Positions 32,856 through 44,937 of a DNA stretch of 64,000 nucleotides are shown piece by piece. Within the stretch, counting starts at the first letter, position 1, and every line of letters starts with the position of its first letter. Position numbers and translations under genes: made by a program. The DNA is from Zymoseptoria tritici IPO323 (taxonomy: Eukaryota > Ascomycota > Dothideomycetes > Mycosphaerellales > Mycosphaerellaceae). Where the stretch lies: NCBI RefSeq assembly GCF_000219625.1, contig NC_018201.1, forward strand, positions 142,179 through 206,178, written 5' to 3'. The notes under the pieces are model-generated. The model was given only the letters and a program-made list of their open reading frames with translations, did not search any database and was not told the origin of the DNA.

Positions 32856-34712
32856 ATGAACCGACAGCGCTCCTTTCAGCGCAACAACGGTGCCCCAGCT
32901 CGTGATCCAGATCAGAGAAGCCAGGACCTACCACCATGGTATTACGAGGCTCACCGTGAAACCCAGCGGCATGATCCAGCAGAGAACATTGATCCCTCAC
33001 AGTCAATCAACCCCTTCATCAATGGACAAGTGCCGTACGAATACGACCGCTCAAAGTGCGGCAAGCGTGGACATGATCCAAATCAGTGCATGGCTCAGCC
33101 TCTTCAATCATGGGAGCAATCCTTCCTATGGAACATGATCAGCCAACAGCGCAAGGCTCACAGCATTCGAATGGGCTATGGTCAACAACAGCAAGACACG
33201 CCGCCGAGGAATAACTCCATGGGTGCACCAAACACACCAGCCGCTCCGCGTCCGGCGACTGATGCTCACCTCGTAGTGGAGTCCATGAATGGAGACAAGT
33301 CCCCTCAAGAGCTCTTGGACTGCATCCGTTTCGTAGAAGTTGACAGCGATGACGAAGAGATGGAGCAAGCTAAAGTGCTCGCAGTCGGTTTCAAGAGAGC
33401 GAGAGTGGATGAAGATGATGGTGAACAAGATGCTCGCATGGCTGATCAGCCGAGGAAGGTCTGTCAGCCCTTAACGAGACGCCCCTCACAACATGAACAA
33501 CAACGTCAACAAGAGCGCCAACAACAACGCCCTATTAAGGAGACAAAGAAGAAGAGCTCCAGCAGCAAACCACGCAAGCTAATGAAGCCCATTAATGCTA
33601 TGATTGGACAGCCAGCCATTAATATCCTCGCTATTTTGGCCACAATTATGGTGACAATCCTCATTACCTGGCTTATGCAGCTATCACCATTCTTCCGCGA
33701 CGAGACGAAGCGCTTGGTCAGTCAGCCGCGAATGAGAGAAAGCAAGACGAAGGACAAGAACGGTATGCCAGACGTGCTCTTTGATTAAGCGGCACTCCAA
33801 GCTGCGGTGCAAGACGCTGTAAAGAGTTTTCAGTCCAGCGTGAACACACAGCCACCACCGGTGCCAATGCCAGTAAGTGTGCCAACGACTGCGACTCAGA
33901 CGGCGAACGCAACCGGAGGCATTTTCAACACCGGCTCTCAGAACGTCGTGGTGCAAATGGAGGGCATAGATGATGATGAAGTCCTCATGACTAAGACAAT
34001 CCCTCAGCGCGTGGCAGTCGACCACATCAGCACTGCGATCCGCAAGAGCATTAACCTTTGGAAATACCGAGATTCAGCGAACCGCGCGTTCGGAGTCCCT
34101 GCGACCATCACTGGTACACACGGACGACAAGCAGTGGTACCACGCAATCAAGTCGCAGCTGATCAAGGCTCTGAGATCAACCTGATCTACCCTCACCTCC
34201 GCAAGGCCCTTGGCCTCAAACTCCGCGACATTGGCGAGATCGACCTTCCACCAATGGACATGTCGACAGCGAACGGCGGACTTACACCCCTTAAGCACTT
34301 CGTGATCTTCAACCTGAACGTCGAGGGTATATCGCGAGAAGTGTGGGCCTTTGCATGCCCTACGGAGCGTGGCAATTTTTCATTGCTCCTTGGAGTTCCC
34401 TTCCTTCACGACATCAACGCCGTTATCACTGTGAAGACCAACACCATTCAGATTGGTAATGAATCACGCAACGAGCCGGTTATCCACCTTCAGCAGCCAT
34501 TAAGAGAATCAGACGCTCCCTCGGTCACCGTCGCCCCTTAAGAGCTCCAACAGCTTCAGCAAATGATCATTGATCGAGCGAACGAGCAGGCAGAGAACGA
34601 TGGCCAGTCCGAGAGTGAGAGTGAAGGCTCAGAGGAAGCCGACGAAGATGATGAGGATGAGGAGTCCAACGACGACAGTGGTGATGAGAGCGAGCAGGAT
34701 TTTCACTGAGTC
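32856..34712 (+). pseudogene. Gypsy gag C-terminus and protease (copy 1)
   Basis: A second frame carries a knuckle remnant KCGKRGHDPNQC that lacks the first Cys pair element present in copy 2 (CVNCGQRGHLPEAC), consistent with a small in-frame deletion. Then come GQPAINILAILATIMVTILI and FRDETKRLVSQPR, and the protease with ADQGSEINLIYPHLRKALGL and NFSLLLGVPFLHDINAVI. Stops at 33786 and 34539 are TAA. The final TGA (EQDFH-stop) stands where copy 2 has TAG (DEDFQ-stop), followed in both by VLSTT. Confidence 0.85.
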
Positions 34713-35471
34713 CTCAGCACGACTCAAAACTGCAGATGGCAGTCAACAATACCGTGATACGCCAGAACGAAAACAATGGAACTACATTGCAACAGAATGA
34801 GGAGAACCGAATATCAATCGCCTTAATACCTTCCGCGACTGAGAGGTCATGTCGATCCGTTCAATCTGCAGTGGGTATCGTCGAAGCAGCAGATCCGGCC
34901 TCCAAGTCCTATCTCCACAGACCCAGCAGTCGTCCCTTTGGTTGATTGAAACCATCCGCGCAGATTGGACTACCTGGACGGCCGACCTCAATCCACGTCC
35001 CGGCAAGCCGCCTGGAAATTTACTGAATTCCGTTCATTCCCTCACCGCTAGCAATATTCACTCGCTCCCAATTAAGGACCTCCTCAACATGCTCCATCCA
35101 CTCCACTGCTTTCGAGCCGTCGTCGACGTGGTTGTCTTCGATGCCGTGCAAAGGACAGCGGGTTTCAGGCTTCTCTTCCGTAAACCGCGGGTCGGTATTC
35201 GGCGGGAGACGGCAGAGTCGATGTCCAAGCAGATGACTTCTGGTCGCCGCCTCCCAGTAGACCCCCTTGCGATTGCGCAGAGCTAGCTGCTGCTGATCAC
35301 CCTCGCCCTGCAAAACCGATGCTCCGACAAAATCTCCACCCCACATTGTTAAGTCTACATCCTTAAGTCACCGCCTGACCAGGACCTTCCACTTACCCTT
35401 CAGACCAAAGCCTACGCAGGTGCCCTCACACCCAAGGATCCTCACACCCAAGGATCGAGAAGAGCTGTATC
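34713..35471. other. Stretch between Gypsy remnant and chromodomain-like pseudogene
   Basis: The first 20-30 bases still resemble the sequence after the copy 2 protease. Beyond that nothing is recognised. Frames are open on both strands (34849-35286 plus, 35020-35346 minus) without domains. Confidence 0.4.
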
Positions 35472-37367
35472 GTGCAGAATGGACTCCTATCCGCCATCTG
35501 CGAAACGAAGCTCCAACTATACACGACATCGAGGGCAAGCAATCAATCCTCCACGACTATGTTATCAACACAGAGACATAAGCCAGAGCCGGATGGCGAT
35601 ACATACTGTGAGGACAGAGCAAAGGCTGCACGTGAACCCGTCGCCGAGCTGATGCAAATCAGCTGGTCGGGCGGAGCCGCGTGCTCTGCCGTGTAAGGAG
35701 AACCGGAACGCGAAGACCCCTTTGGCCTGGAATGCATCCTCGAAGGACCGACAGAAGGCACTCGCCCAACTTCATTATCTGATCAAGCGGCACTAGAACT
35801 TTTGATACCACACAGCATTTTGCCGCTTGGGATACTACCACCCCAGCGAGAGAGTCACCGCCGTTGTCGATCCGAGCGACCACCACAGCACGACTCAATC
35901 CCCGCACGAGCGGGAGCGCAGGTCTTTCGACGTCCAAGGGTACTCCGCTACCCCCGCCGCAAGACTCTTAGTACTCCGTCAACGCAGGAGAACACTCGAT
36001 TCAGATTTGCGCGAGCTCGGCTGGAAGTACTCCAACACGAGTGTTGCCACCTAATTGAACCAAGCACTCCTTTGGCTTCTATCCCGGAACCGCTCTTACC
36101 TCGAGGTCAGCTCATCGCTGTCCAAGACCTCGGAGCCAAGCGACTATGTCTACTCCTCACAGTCGACGGCATCAGAGGACACCATGCCGCCGAACGTTCC
36201 GACCTCCGTTATGCCAAAAGACCTCGGCCCACCTTGCTACCGCAACCTCAGCCTAACGTACGTGGAATGGGAAACACGATCGCGAGAGATACGAATCAGT
36301 CGCAATCAAGCTCCTACACCGACTCGCACTAATCCTCGAACCTTGCGGCGGACGAACAGGTCGCAGCGCGGGCGAAGACGAAGACACTACGTCTGCCAGA
36401 ACAGAGAGCAAGATGTCGGCAAAAGCAAAAGGTAGCCACAAACAGGCTTTTGGAGCCCGCTCCCAAAGGATGTGGACGCCTACAAGTGCCCGCCGGTTAT
36501 CCAGGTCCACTCCTGGTCGACACTACCACAGGGCCCGAGCCATCCACCGCGATCGGCGGCATTCTCGTAGAACGTAAAGTTTTCGCAGCGAAGCGCACCC
36601 AATACCTCGTCAAGTGACAAGATTAAGGCTTAAGGATGGATGGAACGACGAACCGCTGGCTAGGTGAAGACTAGAAGAAGCGAAGCAGAGGAGCTGGGAC
36701 AGGGATGTCGACGAGCGACATGAAACTCGGCCGTCAAATCAGATCACGCATAAACCGGGAGAGTCCAACTCGCTACGACTAGATTTACCACTTGCCCGGT
36801 ATCTGGCGCTTGAAGAAGCGACTCCATTGTTTCAGCCATGTTGTCGGGGAATACCCAAAAACGTGATCGCGTACAGTCTCAGAACGGACCAAGGGTGCCG
36901 GTCCACCATCGCCACGGTCCACGAAGCTCTCGACAAAAACACCGCGGACGCCATTTTAAGAAACAGGTGTTCATCATGCTAAAATTCCTCCACCCGCAGG
37001 GCCGCCAGCTTTTAGCGACGCACTTCAAGATCTTATGCTGGAATTCATCCACCCGCAGGGCCGCCAGCTCTCAGTGACGCACTTCAAGACCTCTGCCATG
37101 AAGCTCGACGTATCCTACCAATTATACGGCTGTCCGACGCAGCCACCCGTCGAAGCCAACAACGACGAGTTAGAGGTGAGAACTACGCTCTTCGGAATTT
37201 CTAAGGGAGACATCGACGGGGATACCCCAATTATGTTGCCGGCAGAGTCGGACAACTTGACTCGGCAGGAGAGGCGCCCTCTCCTACCGAAAGAATTCGT
37301 GGCACAACAGCAAGAAGGCCCAGAGAGAGCTCAAAGGCGGCCACCTTTCGGACGGTGCTATTCATGA
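35472..37367 (+). pseudogene. Decayed ORF with chromodomain-like segment
   Basis: One plus frame of about 630 codons is interrupted by roughly eight stops (TAA, TAG, TGA), mostly one transition from Gln, Arg or Trp codons. Near 36540-36620 it reads IGGILVERKVFAAKRTQYLV then K-stop-QD, where the TGA sits at the Trp of the chromodomain signature YLVKW. The N-terminal part reads EDRAKAAREPVAELMQISWS and the C-terminal part ANNDELEVRTTLFGISKGDI. A 59-bp tandem duplication (36976-37093) lies near the C-terminus. It could be a host chromodomain gene or part of a transposon. The chromodomain call rests on one short motif. Confidence 0.45.
36976..37093 (+). repeat. 59-bp tandem duplication
   Basis: Two copies start at 36976 and 37035 and share CACCCGCAGGGCCGCCAGCT and CGCACTTCAAGA. 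The period is not a multiple of three, so the duplication itself shifts the frame. Confidence 0.85.
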
Positions 37368-38283
37368 GACGCTAGAAAATGCTAGCTAATCGTACTTGGC
37401 TGTACATTGGACACTAATGACTGGCTCGACCTTGATAAAAGCGTAAAAGATTTGCCCGAGACGCTTTCCTCTGCCGGCAGCGGCGTCCATTGTCCGACTT
37501 TCGTCCGCGGCCTCCTTGACAACACCGTTCATACGCCGACCCGCAACTATTCCCAACGTCGCACATACTGCCAACCCCGGCCATCTCTCTACAATGATCC
37601 CCGGCGAACATGGACGGATTCTGGCTCAACGTTGACGGCGTATCCGCGACCGTTGCTGGCGACAACCTCATTGCCGAAGCTATGCGCCACGATTGACAAA
37701 CCTGTGTGCCTACCGCCACTCGTCTCGAACGTCGGCTGTCGGCTGTCGGCGTAAGGGGTAGCATGCTTGAAGATGGTCGCTGTTCCTGGTCGAAGGTTGT
37801 CGACATCCTGCTCTTCCGGTGGGCTACCCTTCCAGCGCGTGTTGAGTTCAGCCTGCCTAGCGCTGATTGAACCGTTGACTTCTGCGTCAGCTTAGCAAGA
37901 GCCGGTTCGTCCCAAGTCATCATCCTGAGTCTGGGTCTTATCATAACTCCTCGGTCTTCCGGCAGAGTAAAGCGGCACTGTCTGTCTGACCGGACGAATA
38001 CAGTGATGCAACATGGGAACCATCAGATATTTTCAAGCACGCTGCCGCTGCAGTAGCTGAGTTCCATCACAACTACCCTGAGTCGTCCATTCAAGTCGCC
38101 TTCAAGCCTCCACTAGGTTGGGTGCCGAACGAGAAGGCGCAGGTCGCCGACTCGCCGGCATTGAACCCATGACACGCAACGCCGCACTGTGAACAGTGCG
38201 GATGTCTGTGGTATGCACTCGGAGCACACAGCCATTGATTTCAGCGAATATCAGACAGATCAGACAGACATCAGAACGACAGC
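37368..38283. other. Stretch before the large Gypsy element
   Basis: No supported gene; a minus frame (37944-37414) is open but has no domain. A perfect 9-bp inverted repeat, CCGCACTGT-GA-ACAGTGCGG, occupies 38182-38201. The 5' LTR of the Gypsy element would be expected here but no match to its 3' flank was found. Confidence 0.4.
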
Positions 38284-40617
38284 TTGCGTAACGACAGTGC
38301 AGAGTTTTCACAGAGGCCTCAGACCGACTGGAGGAACGTGAATCGTACAGACCGACAGACAGACCGATACAGCGACACCATACATGACCGACCGACAGAC
38401 AGTGACTTGTATGAGCCCACAGAAGCCTCAATACGCGCTCGCCTCAAACGACTGCAGACTCAACAGTCCACACTCCGAGAGGTCTACGGCAGAGGAAGTC
38501 AGGGCATCTTTGTAGACACCTTCCATCCGTCGTTTGAGGACCTCCGTCTAGCGAATGCTCTGATACCACTAGTGGCAACGACCCATCCAACTGGACTTCC
38601 AAGACGATTCAAATCGCCATACACCGACCTCGAAACCTACCAAGCTCAGGAACGCCAATAAGTGAGGCAGCAACTGACCGCACAACGAGCTGCTCTCAGA
38701 CTAACCACGCAGCCACCTGACCAACAGCCTCACCAACAGTCCTCACAACAGCAGATGCAAGCAGGTGCCAACCGCACACCGGACCGCAGCCCAGCCCGAA
38801 CGCCTACACAAATTCCAACCAGAACACCAAGCCGCAGTCCGGCAAGATCTGATTCATCTTCCGCTCCGAGCATTGAGGTGCACTCACCAGACGACGAAGA
38901 CAGAACGCCAACCAGACGACGAACACAGACACAATCCCCACCGCATACTACACGACTGCCAGCACCAACGTTCTTCGAGCGACTCCCAAGGCAATCCGTG
39001 TATACGTCCTCGAATCCAAGCTACACACAGCCGCTGTCACCAACCCAGAGCAGACACTCAAGAGCTGCTATCACGCCTCCTGCACCGAACCGACAGAGCC
39101 GACCAACCACCGCTGTTGACACAAGAGACATATCTCCATCGCCAACACCAGCCCAGCAAGAGACAGCAAGAGCATTAGTCGAGATGGCAGGCTTCGCAGA
39201 CCTGCGCGACATGAAGAGGTTTAAAGGGACACCCGAGGATGATGCGAGGAGATGGCTCAGCCTATTTGATCGGCAGAATCAGATCGCACAGGCAACTCCA
39301 GCGCGATGGCTGAAGGACTTCGACATGATGATGGACTTAGCAGCTGCAGACTGGTCAAACGATGAGTTGCAGGAGTACGTGGAATCGGACACCATCACGG
39401 AGGCGACGGTTGAGACTGTGAGGAACCTCCTTCTGCAGAAATTCAAGCGCCCCACCACTGCTGTCGACGCACGCTCGGCGATACAGCAGATCAACAACCT
39501 TGCTCAGATGAGCGACGAGAAGCTCAGCGATTACCATGGTCGCACCGCCAGCCTCTTGCGGAAGGTGAAGGGAGAAGACAACGCCAACGCCACCGGTGTC
39601 GGAGCATCAATGTTAATGATGACCATTGACGCATTCCTCAAGGGCTTGCATAATCCGGAGCTCCGACTGATCCTGTCGAGGGAATCACCATCTACCCTGC
39701 AAGCAGCACTGGAGAAAGCCGAAGCAGCACAGCGTCAGATGGAGGTAGAAGCACGATTGAAGCGCGAACAGCAGACTCTGAAGGACAATGACCAGATGAA
39801 GGAGGCTGTGGCTCGCATGCTTCAAGGGCAACCAGTGAGTGCAGAACTGAGAGCGAAGATGCAGGAAATCACCGGCGTGAAGCCCTTATCGAAGAGCGTG
39901 AACTACGCCGACACCGCAGAGATTATTCCACCGCCGCTCTCGTTTTACCCTCCTCAGCAGAACCAGCAAGGGACTTATCGACAAGCTCCTCAAGCAACAC
40001 CTCCATCGCAGTCAGGACAGTGGCGCCAGACGACACCACCAGCTCCGGCTCGACCGACACAGCAGCCATGGCAACAGCCATGGAACCAGCCGAACCAGCA
40101 ACAGCAACAGCAGCAACCACAGTATGCTTCTCAACAGCCGCAGACGAATTCAGCGTAGAAGCCTCCTCACATTCCAGCGTTCAATCAGAATCGTCGTAGA
40201 TCAGCTCCAGACCTGAACCATCGCAACTCGAGGGATCCAGGCAATACGAACGAGACACTGCCACCATAGTACCACACCGCCCTATCAGAAACTCAGCGCC
40301 AGTTTCCGACCATAACCGTGGACTCATCGCAGTCGCAGAACCCCATCATCAATAGAGCCACGCCATACGAATATCGCCGTACACCACTCTGTGTGAACTG
40401 CGGCCAACGTGGTCACCTTCCTGAAGCTTGCACTAGCACACCACTGCAACACTGGGAACATTCATTCCTGTGGAATCTGGTTACTGCTTAACGCCAGCAC
40501 AACCAGACTGCTCCGACATACCAGAACAATAACGCTGGACCGAGCAATGCTCCACAGCGTCCTGCGAGCACTGGTCAAGTCACGAAGGTCAACCTGATCG
40601 AGTCGTCAGACGCAGCG
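38284..40617 (+). pseudogene. Gypsy gag (copy 2)
   Basis: The N-terminal 125 codons are followed in frame by TAA (38659-38661). Then come a Pro/Thr/Gln-rich region, the capsid (MKRFKGTPEDDARRWLSLFD), the coiled GQPVSAELRAKMQEITGVKP segment, a Gln-rich tract and the zinc knuckle CVNCGQRGHLPEAC (CX2CX4HX4C) near 40392-40433. Stops TAG at 40156, TAG at 40267 and TAA at 40489 interrupt it. Copy 1 has TGG at the second and a Gln codon at the third, so these are transitions of the RIP type. The frame shifts near 40618. Confidence 0.88.
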
Positions 40618-40619
40618 AG

Positions 40620-42053
40620 ATGACCGGCGAGGAGCTGATAAGCAACGTAACCATCGTAACGTTGGCAGCGCATGTTAATCATGCAGAGATCGAGCAGACT
40701 AAAGCTAAGGCAGAAGCGTTTGACCTCGCTGGCCACAAGCGTCGCCGTAATAAGAACGATAAAGGCGAGGATCGCTCGGCACCACGTGTAAAGGTGTCTG
40801 GCACTGCGAAGAAGGCGACGACACAAGGAAAACGTGTCAACCACGGCAAGCCGCGAAAACCAATAAAGCCGATCAACGCACTGTATAGTAAGCCTCCACT
40901 AGAAGTCTCAAAGATCCTCGCCAAGATCATGGTAGAAGTGCCATTCACATAGTTCTGCCAGCTATCTACTCACTTCCGCGACGAGATGAAGAGACTGGTC
41001 AGCCAACCACGACTAAGAGGTCCAAAAGAAAAGGACCCAGCCGCGTTTGACACCGAGGCCTTCAAAAAGGCAATGCAGGGAATGGTGAAGAACCTCCAGG
41101 CTCAACAGCAGCAGCAGGCTCAACAGCCGACGACTAACCGACCAGTCATACCAACCCGCACCGCGCGAACGACCACTGCACCGACCGTTCAGCCGACCAC
41201 CGTGCCAGCCGCGCGAGCAACCCTAACCACCACACCGGTACCGCAAACGACCACCACGCCAGCCGCACAGAGCGGAATATTCCCAACCGCCGGTGATCCG
41301 AAGGCAGCACCACCGCTTCCGGTTATACGAGACACCGAGATGGACGATCTCCTCGTAGACATGAACTCAGCAGACGCCATGGCCATCAGCGCTGAGATAC
41401 TCGCAAGCATCACAAACTGGAAACAACGCGATACAGCGAACCGAGCCTTCGGCATCCCCGTGACGATATCATCGCGAGGAAGACAAGCAGTCGTGCCACG
41501 CAATCAAGTCGCTGCTGACCAAGGGTCGGAAATCAACCTGATGTATCCTCACATGCGCAAGGCAATGGGCCTCACACTGAGACACACCGCCGACGCTGGA
41601 CTTCCACCAATGAGCATGACCACCGCAAGCGGAACGACGACTCGGCTGAAGCATTGAGTGGCGTTCAGAGCGAATGTCGAAGGAATCAAGCGTTCCGTGT
41701 GGGCGTTCGCTTGCCCAACCGAGAAGGGCAACCTATCATTGCTGCTCGGACTTCCGTTCCTCAACGACGTAAACGCAGTGATTGGCATCCGAGAAGGCAC
41801 TATTACCATCGGTGACCCTGAACTGAGTGAGCAACCGATCACGCTGAAAACACCAGCGATCCCTTCCACCGCCCAGAGCGTCAGCTTTAATGCACAACAA
41901 CTGGAGCAGATGCTGGAAGCAGCGGCCAACGTGTCTGACGGCGAGAGCGATGAGGAAGAAGAACAAGACGACGGAGACGACGACGCCGAATACTCCGCTG
42001 AAGACGACGCCACAGAGTCCGATGGAGAGTCAGTCGACGAGGATTTTCAGTAG
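40620..42053 (+). pseudogene. Gypsy gag C-terminus and aspartic protease (copy 2)
   Basis: This frame continues gag (KPRKPIKPINALYSKPPLEV) and the protease (ADQGSEINLMYPHMRKAMGL, then NLSLLLGLPFLNDVNAVI). The active site reads D-Q-G rather than the usual D-S/T-G. TAG at 40950-40952 aligns with a TGG codon in copy 1. A TGA at 41655-41657 interrupts the protease. The C-terminal tail is strongly acidic (EEEEQDDGDDDAEYSAEDDA). Confidence 0.88.
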
Positions 42054-42294
42054 GTCCTGAGCACGACACGAAACTGCGGAATGCAGAGGTATCGCTGATT
42101 GAAATGATGCCGTGCAACTGGCTCTGCTTGGTTCACAATACCAGCGTCAAGGAGCTCGACACGCCTGAAGCGACCACGAAGAAGAGAAGCTTCCCTACCG
42201 ATCGCCGAGTGGAGCGACGAAATATCGACCGGAGCAAGAGCATTGAGGAACTGAACAGCTGTCGACTGAGCAGCGAATAAGCTTCAGTCCAGTA

Positions 42295-44937
42295 ATGCCG
42301 GAGAGCGAGAGACATGAAGTGCTGTCAACACTATGGACATATCGCCACCTTGGATCCGAAGGAGTCATGGACATGGGCCCACCGACCGACCTCATTCAAC
42401 ACCGCACACGCATCAAACCAGGCACACCGATATACAGAGCTCGCGTCAAGAAGCTGTTAACCGAGAAGGAATGGCACCTCCGGAATCTCGCGATCGCCGG
42501 ACTTGAGACTGGAGTCTACGAATACTGTGTCGTCGCCAATGGAGAGCTCTCACGATGGGGAGCGAACGCTGTACTAGTGACCAAGCCAGGTGAAGCTGTA
42601 CCTCGATTGACCTTCAACTATCACTACGTCCATGAGGAGCCCGCTGGCTCGCAGATGACACTAATGCAACAGAATCACGACTTCCTCTTACGACTAACGC
42701 ATCAGGTCTATTCGTCCTTCGACCTGAAGAACGGATACTAGGCTGTGGAGATACACCCTAAAGACCGCCACTACCTTGCATTCACCGTTCCGGCACTTGG
42801 TCAACTGCAACCGACGCGGATCGCCCAAGGCGCACGATCCTTAGCTCACACAATGAACGAGCTCGGACTGCTTGCGTTCGGAGCGATTCCACCACCACAA
42901 CCTGAGAAGTCCTTTCTGCACGCACCAACGCCAAAGGATCTACCAGACATAAGCTTTTACATCGACGACCTGTCAGCCGCTCATTCTGACTGGGAGAAAC
43001 ACTGGGACTTCATTGCAAACCACCTGCTGCCACGACTGGAGTGGGCAATAATGAGACTGTCCCTGCGCAAGGTGAAGATCGGCATGAACAAGATCGAGAT
43101 CCTCGGTGAAACACATAAAGCCGGCGGCAAGAGATTAATGAAGCCTGATCGAGTCCTCAGCGTGCTGGAATTCCCTGTCCCCTACAACGCAACGGAAGCG
43201 CGAGGATTCCACGGAGTCGTCCAGACCGCAAGAGACTATATCAAGAACTTCTCCGAGATATCCGAGCCTATCAGGGCGGTCATGGCACCGAAGAGCGAGT
43301 GGCATTGGGGTCAAGTTGAGCAGCTGTCATTTGACCTGCTAAAAGAGCTGACCGCCGCGGCAACCATGAACCACGGGTACGAGCCTGACCGACCGACAGA
43401 GATGTATGCTGACGCCTCTGGCAAGGGAGGTTGCTGCTTCATCCGACAGCGGCAAGGAAAACCAAGAAGCGAGCACCACCACCCGGATGGCCAATGGGTA
43501 CCCCTGCTATATGACAGCTTCTCATTCAACAAGGCGGAACGCAACTATGGCACGTACAAACGAGAGCTCAGAGCGCTCACCTTCTTCGCGAAGAAGCACT
43601 AACACTACTTCTCAGCCAGGACGATCTCGACAGTGTTCACCGACCACAAACCAATCACCGGATTCATGAACGCAGCCACCGATAGCATCTACGCGCGCTG
43701 GCAAGACTCCATCCGGCCATTGAACATCAAGATCGTCCGCATTGAGGGCAAGAAGAACCTCGCTGCCGACGGCCTCTCGCGTGCTATTTGGAACAATGAC
43801 CTCACGCCAGACGAAGCAACTAAGGCCCTAGCAAACGAGCTGGAAGCTCACCGAGAAGCTGGTGACGTGAAGGAGTGGATCTGGAAGGATGGTAAAGGCG
43901 GCTACGAGGACGTGCTCGCAAACTTGAGAGGTGGTGAGAAGGACGAATACCTGGCCAGTGCGAGCAGCAACACTGCCGCCACTGCCGCCAAGAAGAAGTC
44001 CGCGCGAACGACCGACTCACAAGCCATCACCGTGAGCAGCAACAACACCAAAACGAGCACCAACACCGTCAAATCTACCAAGAACGTGACGTTCAATGAA
44101 CCTCCACGCACCGCACCGACCGCAGAGCCGCACCGCGGAGCCATGACCGGTTGTCTACTGGCCAATGAAAAGACGACATTTACATCAGTTGCAAACAGCT
44201 CGGCTGAGCAATGCCCGAATCCGGAATGTGCAGAGAATTCCACAGCGAGAGCCACGACTGAGAGCAACGCGATAACGACTCGAGCACCGCTCATTGTGAT
44301 ATGGTGCTCCACCTGCAAGAAGAGAATGCACGGTGGCATCTGCACTCGGTGTGGAAGGAAGACCTCCGAGCAACAACGCCATGAAGAACTCATGAACGCA
44401 GACTCGAGGGAAGCGATTTATTGTCCTAACGTGAACTCCGCAGAAGCGACTTATTGTTCTGACATGACTTATTGTTCTGACATGACTTATCGTTCTGGCA
44501 CGAGTTATCGTTCTGATACGACCGACACGACCGACACCGACCTACCATTCGAGCATCCTGCGATACCTGCACCACCAACGAGCGACCGCTGGATCTCATT
44601 CGGACTTCCCCAAGAGCCACCGTCCGCTCCAATCGATCAGCTCACTTCCATCGTCGACTGCCTCTCTCTCGGCACACAGATCATCTGTCTTCACCGCATC
44701 GAACTGCTGCCAGACTGCACGAGCACACCACGCCGTCGTGATCACAACTGCTGCGTTGAGCAGGACGAAGAGCTTAGAAATGAATCATCGCCAACGCGCA
44801 CCGAGCGTGACAACGAGCTGGCAGAGGAATGGTACGGCGATATCGTGAGGTGGTACCGACACCAGCAGAACCCTAAGGGGATGAATACCGCTCAATTAAG
44901 AGCATTCAAGAACACAATCTGCAAGCACTACAGATAG
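42295..44937 (+). pseudogene. Gypsy reverse transcriptase and RNase H (copy 2)
   Basis: The RT reads SRWGANAVLVTKPGEAVPRL, SSFDLKNGY-stop-AVEIHPKD and the catalytic YIDD at 42958-42969. RNase H begins near MYADASGKGGCCFI (about 43400) and includes NYGTYKRELRALTFFAKKH and FTDHKPITGF. TAG at 42739-42741 sits where Trp is usual in fungal relatives. TAA at 43600-43602 is one C-to-T step from Gln. A long Thr/Asn-rich spacer with two CX2C pairs (CSTCKKRMHGGICTRCGRK) separates RNase H from integrase and ends at TAG 44935-44937. The spacer contains a short repeat of TTATTGTTCTGACATGAC-type units near 44450-44510. Confidence 0.9.

Larger units (their letters stand above)
31369..34712 (+). mobile_element. 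Ty3/Gypsy remnant: gag and protease only
   Basis: This related but distinct copy of the element at 38.3-46.3 kb keeps the capsid, a damaged zinc knuckle and the protease. Pol is missing: after 34712 the sequence no longer matches the second element. No LTRs or target duplication could be found. Confidence 0.85.

Noticed and set aside
38150..38180. Possible tRNA T-arm (GGGTTCAATGCC on the minus strand) or Gypsy primer-binding site
   Set aside because: Only the short B-box-like string fits; no LTR end adjoins it and no full tRNA folds.
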